From contig CAUJIL010000005.1 in NCBI GenBank assembly GCA_963204845.1, forward strand, positions 1-6,061: a DNA stretch of 6,061 nt, given 5' to 3'. This document shows, piece by piece, positions 1-4,758 of this stretch. Position 1 is the stretch's first letter. Each line of letters opens with the position of its first letter. The stretch comes from Pseudomonadota bacterium. Lineage in GTDB: Bacteria > Pseudomonadota > Gammaproteobacteria > Pseudomonadales > UBA5518. The notes under the pieces were generated by a model. It had not been told where the DNA came from. It did no database searches and saw only the letters and a list, made by a program, of their open reading frames with translations. Position numbers and translations under genes: made by a program.

Positions 1-590
1 GCGACGCCAAGACGCCTCCGGGCCACGCCGTCGGCTCGTGGCAGTGGATCGTCGGCAACGCCAAGAACCCGAACGACCTGCTCGGCATCGGACTGAGCCA
101 CGTCGAACTGCACGGCACCGCGCTGGCAGATTTCATGCACCGCGCGGTGCGCGGATTCGCGATGATGACCGGTGTGGTCGAGGATCTCCCGCGCGCGGAG
201 AACCGCGTCACGCTGCTCGAGCGCACCGACCAGTGGGGCGTACCGCTGGCGCAGGTCGAACACTCGAGCGCCGAGGAGTCGGTCGCGCTGTGGGAGTTCG
301 CGCGCGCCGAGGGCCTGCGCATCGTCGAGGCCGCGGGTGCCAGTGAGGCCTGGGCCGGCACCATCGGCCCGATGCACAACCTGGGCGGCACCCCGATGGG
401 CAAGGACCCGGCAGCGTCGGTGACGAATTCCTACGGGCAGTGTCACGAGTTGCCGAACCTCGTACTCGCCGGCGCCAGCCTGTTCCCCACCAGTGGCGGC
501 GTGAACCCGACCTTCACCATCCACGCGCTCACCGCGCGCAGCATGGAACATCTGCTCGAACACTGGAGCGACATTGCACCACGCGCCTGA
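1..590 (+). CDS. GMC-family FAD oxidoreductase, C-terminal part (5' end outside window)
   Basis: The reading frame is open from base 3 and ends at TGA 588-590, giving about 195 residues; the N-terminal FAD-binding Rossmann part (GxGxxG) lies upstream of the window. The segment carries the GMC C-terminal signature. HNLGGTPMG (His codon 375-377) matches the place of the first catalytic His in glucose oxidase-like enzymes. GGVNPTFTIHAL (Asn codon 504-506) supplies the second residue of the usual His/Asn active-site pair. NLVLAGASLFPTSGG between them is the conserved strand near the flavin. Such enzymes oxidise alcohols, sugars or sterols, passing electrons to O2, quinones or cytochromes. The wording of the C-terminal motifs resembles bacterial gluconate/alcohol dehydrogenase-type GMC proteins more than fungal oxidases, but the substrate cannot be read. 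The gene overlaps the following transporter by 17 bases, suggesting co-transcription. Family call is firm; substrate unknown. Confidence 0.93.
   Translation, partial: DAKTPPGHAVGSWQWIVGNAKNPNDLLGIGLSHVELHGTALADFMHRAVRGFAMMTGVVEDLPRAENRVTLLERTDQWGVPLAQVEHSSAEESVALWEFARAEGLRIVEAAGASEAWAGTIGPMHNLGGTPMGKDPAASVTNSYGQCHELPNLVLAGASLFPTSGGVNPTFTIHALTARSMEHLLEHWSDIAPRA
565..576 (+). promoter_or_regulatory. Ribosome binding site and TTG start of the EamA transporter
   Basis: GGAG at 565-568 lies five bases before TTG 574-576, inside the last codons of the GMC gene. No ATG or GTG in this frame lies between the upstream stop (502-504) and the first transmembrane helix, so this site decides the start. 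The use of TTG plus the overlap suggests low, coupled translation. Confidence 0.7.
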
Positions 591-1560
591 ATCGACCCCG
601 GTTGCGCCAACCGTTCGACGTCCCGACCCTTCGCCGGCCGAGCGCCGCCAGGCGTACCTGTTTCTCGCCGTGAGCGCTTTCTTCCTCGCGCTGAATCACG
701 TGATCGCCCGTGGCGTGCACGAGCACGTGCCGCCGGTCGGTCTGTCGTTCTGGCGCTGGGTGCTGGCCGCGCTGGTGCTGCTGCCGGTGGTGCTGGTCGG
801 CTGGCGCGCCACGCTGGCGGTCTACCGCGCCGAATGGCGCGCCTTCGTGCTGACCGGCGCGCTGGTCGTGGGCGCCACCACGCTGATGATGGTCGCGCTG
901 AACTTCACCACCGCCACCAATGCCGCGCTGATCAACGCGATCCAGCCGGTGCTGACGGTACTGCTGTCACGCCTGGTCTACGGCGTGCGCTTCGGCGCCG
1001 TGCAGGCGTTCGGGATCGCGATCGCCTTCGGCGGCGTGCTGCTGATGGTCGCGCGCGGCGACTGGCATACCCTGGCCAGCCTGGATTTCCAGGGGGGCGA
1101 TCTGATCGCGCTGCTCGCGATGTTCGGCTTCGCGGGCTACGCGATCCGTTTCGTGCGCATTGCGCACCGGCTCACGGCGGCGCGCGCGCTGTTTCCGATG
1201 ATCGTCGCCGGTTCCGTGCTGCTGCTGCCGTTTTACCTGCTGGAGTCGCTGTTCTACCGGACGGTGCCGCTCACCCCGACCAGCGTGGGCGCGATCGTGT
1301 CGATCGCGCTGCTGGTCTCCTGCGGCGCGATGCTGCTGTGGAACACCGGCAACCGGCTGGTCGGCGCGAACCGCGCCAGCATCTTCATCAACCTGGTACC
1401 GGTGTTCGGCGTGCTGCTCGCGGTCACCTTCCTCGGCGAACGCTTCGAGCCATGGCATCTCGGCGGCATGGCGCTGACCGGCGCCGGCGTGCTGCAGGTG
1501 GTACGCCAGAGCACGCCGCCGCGTGCCGCCGGGCCGGCCAAGGCCCGCCCGCGCGACTGA
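574..1560 (+). CDS. EamA/DMT-superfamily membrane transporter (probable metabolite exporter)
   Basis: A 328-residue, very hydrophobic protein with two related halves (about residues 27-160 and 175-312), as expected for ten-helix EamA (DUF6/RhaT-type) transporters of the drug/metabolite superfamily in the inner membrane. The second half ends with the typical run FINLVPVFGVLLAVTFLGER (270-289), followed by a last helix near 295-311. The first half has the matching NAALINAIQPVLTVLLSRL stretch (116-134). The soluble N-terminus (1-26) and the basic tail (312-328, PRAAGPAKARPRD) flank the membrane core. The only usable start is TTG at 574: the frame has a stop at 502-504 and no ATG or GTG before the first helix. 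GGAG at 565-568 sits five bases upstream of the TTG. The start lies inside the GMC gene (17-base overlap), so the two are probably translationally coupled. Members export amino acids, nucleosides or drugs; the cargo here is not readable. Confidence 0.93.
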   Translation: MHHAPESTPVAPTVRRPDPSPAERRQAYLFLAVSAFFLALNHVIARGVHEHVPPVGLSFWRWVLAALVLLPVVLVGWRATLAVYRAEWRAFVLTGALVVGATTLMMVALNFTTATNAALINAIQPVLTVLLSRLVYGVRFGAVQAFGIAIAFGGVLLMVARGDWHTLASLDFQGGDLIALLAMFGFAGYAIRFVRIAHRLTAARALFPMIVAGSVLLLPFYLLESLFYRTVPLTPTSVGAIVSIALLVSCGAMLLWNTGNRLVGANRASIFINLVPVFGVLLAVTFLGERFEPWHLGGMALTGAGVLQVVRQSTPPRAAGPAKARPRD

Positions 1561-1574
1561 ACGCCCGCGCGTCG

Positions 1575-1594
1575 CGGCCGCTCAGCTGTGGCCG
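1575..1594. terminator. Weak hairpin in the convergent junction (possible bidirectional transcription end)
   Basis: CGGCCGC (1575-1581) can pair with GTGGCCG (1588-1594), with one G-U pair and a six-base loop. It sits between the convergent transporter and flavoprotein genes (gap 1561-1581) and overlaps the flavoprotein stop codon. There is no T-run on either side, so it is not a standard intrinsic terminator. In sequence this GC-rich a seven-pair stem may be chance. Low confidence. Confidence 0.2.
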
Positions 1595-3087
1595 AGGTAG
1601 TGATGGAACACGCCGGCGGGATCCCACTGGGCGCGCAGCTGTTGCAGCCGGTCCCAGTTCGCGGCCGTGAAGCAGCCGCGGAAGCGCTCCGGGTGGCCGG
1701 CCTGCCCCCGCCCCTCGACCTCGTTGACGTAATGCCCGGCCGCAAACGGGTCCATCAACGGCACCGAGCGCGCGAGCCAGTCGAAGAACACCGGATCGTC
1801 CTTGGCCTCGTCCCAGATGGCGTAACAGCCGACGAAGCAGTCGGCTTCCCACGAGAAACACGCATCGCCGCGCGATTGCAGTTGCATGTTGAACGACGCC
1901 AGCACGTGGCAGTCCTTGCCTGGCGCATTGCGCAGATGGTCGGACAGCGCGTGCAGCGCCTTGGCGCCCGTGTTGGTCAGCACGTTGTCGACCGCGTAGC
2001 GCGCCATCTTGCCGGCCGAATCGTTCTGGCCGAAGAAGCGGTCGTACAAGCCCTCGTAGGCGAACGGCTGGTACTCCATCTTCATCACGCTGCGCGTGGC
2101 GAGCGCCGAATCGGCGAAGGGCTGCAGCACGGCGCGTGCCGCGGCTTCGTCGGGCTCGAAGGCGAACGCGGTGAAGAAGCAGATCTTCGAGCGCTCCGGA
2201 TCGGCATCGGCGGGCACCTCGGGATGGTGCATCAGCAGTGCGATCAGCTCCACGCGCGAGACGTCGTGCTGCGCGCGGATCGCCTCCAGCGTCGAGGTGA
2301 CGGTGCCGAGTTCGGCCAGAGGGAAGATGTACGAGCTCGCCATGATCGTGTTCGCGAGCGGATACAGCTGCAGGAACAGCCGCGTGACCACGCCGAAGAA
2401 GCCCGGCCCCGAACCGCGCACGGCCCAGTACAGATCGGGGTTCTCCGTCGGCGACGCGAGCACCTTGCGCCCGTCGGCGAGCACGATCTCCGCCGCCAGG
2501 ATCGAGAATGTCGCAACCCCGCCGCACTGCGGGTAGTTCCAGCCGATGCCGCCGCCCATGGTGAATCCGCTGAGGCCCACCGACGGACAGTGCGGTACCG
2601 GGAACGACAGACCGTGCACGCGTGCCGCGGCCATCAGCTGCTCGCTGCGTACACCGGGCTGGATCGAGGCGATGCGCCGTTCGGCGTCGATGTGGATCTC
2701 CTCGAGCGAGGACACGTCGATCACCAGCGCACCGTCGCGCAGACACGCACCGCTCGCGTTGTGGCCGCCGCTGCGCACGCTGACGCGCAGCTTCTCGCGT
2801 GCTGCCCACGCCACCGCCTCGATCACGTCCTGCTCCGATTTCGCCCGCACGATGTACTCCGGGTAGCGCGCCGGCTTCGAGCGGTGCCACACCAGCGACT
2901 GCCGCCACAGCTCGTAATCGGCATCGCTGCGCGCCACCACGCGCCCGCGTATCGCCTCGCGCGGGTGCGCGCTGGCCGGCTCGGCCCCCAGCGCAGCACC
3001 GTGGCGCAGCGCGCCCCAGGCGCCGAGGGCGGTCATGCCGATCAGTTGCCGCAAGGCATTGCGGCGGGCGTTCGATTCCGGATTCAT
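1582..3087 (-). CDS. Exported berberine bridge enzyme (BBE)-like FAD-linked oxidoreductase
   Basis: A 501-residue flavoprotein of the VAO/PCMH fold. The N-terminus (NARRNALRQLIGMTALGAWG) has an Arg pair at 8-9 followed by a hydrophobic stretch to about 35, fitting a Tat signal with a non-ideal motif. The FAD_binding_4 domain spans about 75-215. VRSGGHNASG contains H109, the residue that carries 8-alpha-histidyl FAD. HCPSVGLSGFTMGGGIG contains C167, aligned with the 6-S-cysteinyl attachment Cys of GOOX/BBE enzymes, so bicovalent FAD is predicted. RGSGPGFFGVVTRL (224-237) ends this domain. The BBE C-terminal domain is seen at 466-496 (ERFRGCF, NWDRLQQL, WDPAGVFHHY). V170, three residues after C167, occupies the position called the oxygen gatekeeper in plant BBE-like proteins. 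Start ATG 3087 has GGAGGGA six bases upstream. It is the third gene of the operon, directly after an exported cytochrome c, suggesting that cytochrome as electron acceptor. Substrate unknown; an alcohol or phenolic is likely. Confidence 0.92.
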   Translation of the reverse strand: MNPESNARRNALRQLIGMTALGAWGALRHGAALGAEPASAHPREAIRGRVVARSDADYELWRQSLVWHRSKPARYPEYIVRAKSEQDVIEAVAWAAREKLRVSVRSGGHNASGACLRDGALVIDVSSLEEIHIDAERRIASIQPGVRSEQLMAAARVHGLSFPVPHCPSVGLSGFTMGGGIGWNYPQCGGVATFSILAAEIVLADGRKVLASPTENPDLYWAVRGSGPGFFGVVTRLFLQLYPLANTIMASSYIFPLAELGTVTSTLEAIRAQHDVSRVELIALLMHHPEVPADADPERSKICFFTAFAFEPDEAAARAVLQPFADSALATRSVMKMEYQPFAYEGLYDRFFGQNDSAGKMARYAVDNVLTNTGAKALHALSDHLRNAPGKDCHVLASFNMQLQSRGDACFSWEADCFVGCYAIWDEAKDDPVFFDWLARSVPLMDPFAAGHYVNEVEGRGQAGHPERFRGCFTAANWDRLQQLRAQWDPAGVFHHYLGHS

Positions 3088-3103
3088 CTGCAGTCCCTCC
3101 GCC
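3088..3103 (-). promoter_or_regulatory. Ribosome binding site of the BBE-like gene in the 16-base gap
   Basis: Read on the minus strand, GGAGGGA (complement of 3094-3100) lies six bases before ATG 3087. The whole gap between the cytochrome stop (3104-3106) and this start is 16 bases, leaving room only for the ribosome site and no promoter. This supports a single transcript. Confidence 0.75.
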
Positions 3104-3436
3104 TCACTTGTCCGGCCGGTCCATCGCCGCGAAATACGCCGCGAGCGCCGTGATCTCCGCGTCGCTGAGCGCGCTGGCCAGCGGGTTCATTGTCGCGTCG
3201 CGGCGTTCGCCGCTGCGAAACGCCCGCAACTGCTTCTCGAGATAGAACGCCTTCTGCCCGCGCAGATCGGGGTACTGCTGCGACTTGCCGATCCCGTCGG
3301 CGCCGTGGCAGGCCACGCAGTCGAGCAGACGCTCGGGCGGCGCCGTCGCCTCGGCCCGCGCGAGGCCGGCGAGCATCGCCACCGCCAGCAACGCCACCCA
3401 TTTCCGAGTGGAACACGACACGATCGGGAAATTCAT
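3104..3436 (-). CDS. Small exported monoheme c-type cytochrome (class I, c4/c553-like)
   Basis: A 110-residue protein. Residues 1-28 form a Sec-type signal (RKW, then ALLAVAMLAGLARA, with cleavage expected after A28), giving a mature protein of about 82 residues in the periplasm. One heme-binding motif CVACH at 40-44 gives covalent heme attachment with H44 as proximal ligand. M83 in TMNPLASALSDAEI is the expected distal Met, and the wording of this segment and of ALAAYFAAMDRP matches cytochrome c4/c553-type domains. ATG 3436 overlaps the stop of the alcohol dehydrogenase gene (ATGA) and has GGAGGT six bases upstream, a near-perfect ribosome site. Its placement between the dehydrogenase and the exported flavoprotein suggests that it takes electrons from the flavoprotein and passes them to the respiratory chain; that role is inferred from context. 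The frame stays open far upstream, but that extension is antisense-type noise over the dehydrogenase gene. Confidence 0.92.
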   Translation of the reverse strand: MNFPIVSCSTRKWVALLAVAMLAGLARAEATAPPERLLDCVACHGADGIGKSQQYPDLRGQKAFYLEKQLRAFRSGERRDATMNPLASALSDAEITALAAYFAAMDRPDK

Positions 3437-3448
3437 GAGTTCACCTCC
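3433..3448 (-). promoter_or_regulatory. ATGA stop/start overlap with strong ribosome binding site (ADH to cytochrome c)
   Basis: On the minus strand GGAGGT (complement of 3443-3448) is followed after six bases by ATGA (3436-3433), in which the cytochrome start ATG overlaps the dehydrogenase TGA. This layout is typical of translational coupling and fixes the cytochrome start. Confidence 0.85.
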
Positions 3449-4545
3449 GGTACCAGTACAGCCTTCACCACACGTCCCTGCTCCGCATCGTCGATCGCGC
3501 GCTGGATATCCTCGAACGGGTAGAAACGCACCAGCCGGTCGATCGGAAAACGTCCCTGCCGGTACAGTTCGATCAGCACCGGGATGAACACGGCCGGCAC
3601 CGCGTCGCCTTCCACCACGCCGCGCACGGTGCGGCCGAACATCAGCGAATTCATGTCCAGCGTGACCTCGCTGCCGAGCGGCGCCGCCCCCACCACCGCG
3701 CAGGTGCCGGTGACGTTCAGCCCGTCCACCGCCTGGCGCAGCACGCCCGGGATTCCCGTGCACTCGACGCTGAAGTCGGTGCCCCCGGCGGCCTGCAACA
3801 GCGCCACCGGATCGTCGGCAAGCGGATCGATCGCGCGCGTGGCGCCGAGTTCGAGCGCCAGCTCCCGGCGCGCGGGATTCGGGTCGATCGCGACGATCGC
3901 GGTGCAGCCGGCGACGCGTGCCGCCATCAGGGCCGCCAGTCCCACCGCGCCGCAGCCGAACACCGCCAGCGAACTGCCGGCGCCGGGGCGCAGGTTGTTC
4001 AGGACCGCGCCGGCGCCGGTCTGGATGCCGCAGCCGAGCGGGCCCATCAACGCGAGCGGCACGTCGGCGGCGATCCTGACCGCGTTGGCACGCCGCGCGA
4101 TCGCATGGGTCGCGAACGAGGACTGCGCGAAGAAGTGGCCGTTGATGGTCTCGGCGCCGTGCGCCAGCGCGGAGCTGCCGTCGCAACGCCGGCACGCGAA
4201 GTTCGCCTCGAAGATCCCCAGGCAGCGGCTCGGCATGCCGCGCCGGCAGTTCAGGCAGGTGCCGCAGGCGTTGAAACTGAGCACCACGTGATCCCCGACC
4301 GCGATGTCGTCGACCGCATCGCCGACCGCCTCGACCACGCCCGCGCCCTCGTGCCCCAGCACCACGGGAAACGGTACTGGATAAACCTGGTCGCGGCAGA
4401 TCAGGTCGGTATGGCAGACACCGACGCCGGCAATGCGCACCAGCAGCTCGTCGGCGCGCGGGGCGCCCAGCTGCAGGTCCTCGACCCGGAAATCGCCGCC
4501 CGTCTCGCGCACCACCGCCGCGCGTATGTTCAAGGGATGTCCCAT
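3433..4545 (-). CDS. Zinc-dependent alcohol dehydrogenase, benzyl-alcohol dehydrogenase (XylB)-like MDR family
   Basis: A 370-residue medium-chain dehydrogenase/reductase that should oxidise a primary alcohol to an aldehyde with NAD+ in the cytoplasm. Catalytic zinc ligands are C44 (GVCHTDL), H65 (GHE) and C172 (PLGCGIQTG). The structural zinc lobe has C94, C97, C100 and C108 (CGTCLNC then C after seven residues). The Rossmann motif is FGCGAVG (196-202), and D221 in AIDPNP at the end of the second strand predicts NAD preference. PLGCGIQTGAGAV and the GVCHTD segment resemble aryl- and allylic-alcohol dehydrogenases (XylB, geraniol dehydrogenase) and class III enzymes. An extra Cys pair, C118-x2-C121, follows the zinc lobe. 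ATG 4545 is chosen because GAGGAG (complement of 4555-4560) lies nine bases upstream; an in-frame ATG at 4566 would add seven residues but has a poor ribosome site. First gene of the operon, divergent from the AraC-type regulator. Confidence 0.93.
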   Translation of the reverse strand: MGHPLNIRAAVVRETGGDFRVEDLQLGAPRADELLVRIAGVGVCHTDLICRDQVYPVPFPVVLGHEGAGVVEAVGDAVDDIAVGDHVVLSFNACGTCLNCRRGMPSRCLGIFEANFACRRCDGSSALAHGAETINGHFFAQSSFATHAIARRANAVRIAADVPLALMGPLGCGIQTGAGAVLNNLRPGAGSSLAVFGCGAVGLAALMAARVAGCTAIVAIDPNPARRELALELGATRAIDPLADDPVALLQAAGGTDFSVECTGIPGVLRQAVDGLNVTGTCAVVGAAPLGSEVTLDMNSLMFGRTVRGVVEGDAVPAVFIPVLIELYRQGRFPIDRLVRFYPFEDIQRAIDDAEQGRVVKAVLVPEVNS

Positions 4546-4583
4546 CGTAGTTCGCTCCTCGGCCATCGACCCTGGCTGGCTGT

Positions 4584-4604
4584 GAGGTTCGTGGTTCGAT
4601 CCTC
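4584..4604. repeat. Inverted repeat, possible operator of the ADH operon
   Basis: Arms GAGGTTCG (4584-4591) and CGATCCTC (4597-4604) are inverted copies with one mismatch in eight, separated by five bases. The element lies 38 to 58 bases upstream of the dehydrogenase start codon, where a repressor or activator site could act. It may also be chance in GC-rich DNA. Confidence 0.3.
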
Positions 4605-4675
4605 GCGAATCCCGACCCTACGCGCACGCCGGTTCGGGAGCTATCCCGGATGCGCAGCGCCGGCCCGTGCGCGCA

Positions 4676-4754
4676 GCGAATCGCCCCGGGCGAATTGTCA
4701 TCGGTGCGGTTTTGATGCAGCATGACCGGTATGCGTTAACCGACGCGAATCGCC
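4676..4754 (+). repeat. Direct repeat GCGAATCGCC (4676-4685 and 4745-4754) with partial copies nearby
   Basis: The ten-base word GCGAATCGCC occurs exactly at 4676-4685 and 4745-4754. A seven-base partial copy GCGAATC lies at 4605-4611, outside this span, and GCGAAT recurs at 4690-4695. Start-to-start distances of 71 and 69 bases are near seven helical turns. The last copy is four bases before the regulator's start codon, which would suit autorepression. Candidate regulator sites, by inference only. Confidence 0.4.
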
Positions 4755-4758
4755 TGCC

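Larger units (their letters stand above)
4546..4758. promoter_or_regulatory. Divergent regulatory region between the ADH-cytochrome-BBE operon and the AraC-type regulator
   Basis: 213 bases without a gene between divergent starts, so it must hold promoters for both directions. It contains repeated GCGAATC elements, an inverted repeat at 4584-4604, a second inverted repeat with arms TTCGGGA and TCCCGGA (4633-4639 and 4644-4650, one mismatch) and a perfect palindrome TCGCCC/GGGCGA (4681-4693). GGTTCG occurs three times (4586, 4593, 4631). No convincing sigma-70 promoter is visible in either direction. The best plus-strand guess is TTGTCA (4695-4700), 17 bases before CAGCAT (4718-4723), which matches the -10 consensus at only three positions. 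GCAT and ATGC at 4720-4723 and 4731-4734 form a short inverted pair around ACCGGT. No sigma-54 -24/-12 box was recognised. Confidence 0.6.

Noticed and set aside
1588..3153. Long plus-strand open frame (521 residues) opposite the BBE-like gene
   Set aside because: Arg/His/Ala-rich translation without recognisable motifs. It mirrors the antisense of a clear FAD enzyme gene, as is usual in high-GC DNA.
4543..4566. ATG at 4566 as start of the alcohol dehydrogenase
   Set aside because: Possible, but GAGGAG lies nine bases before ATG 4545 and would be coding under the longer model. The extra MAEERTT is not part of the family core.
4652..4678. Direct repeat GCGCAGCG (4652-4659 and 4671-4678)
   Set aside because: A 19-base period is near that of AraC sites, but the word is simple GC-rich sequence common throughout the window; too weak to call.
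3437..4723. Upstream extension of the cytochrome frame across the dehydrogenase gene
   Set aside because: Arg/Gly/Ala-rich noise in another frame of the dehydrogenase gene. The cytochrome has its own signal peptide, ATG and strong ribosome site at 3436.
4716..4731. XylS-type operator TGCA-N6-GGNTA
   Set aside because: TGCA at 4716 is followed by eight, not six, bases before GGTA at 4728-4731, and no second half-site at the right distance was found; not a real match.
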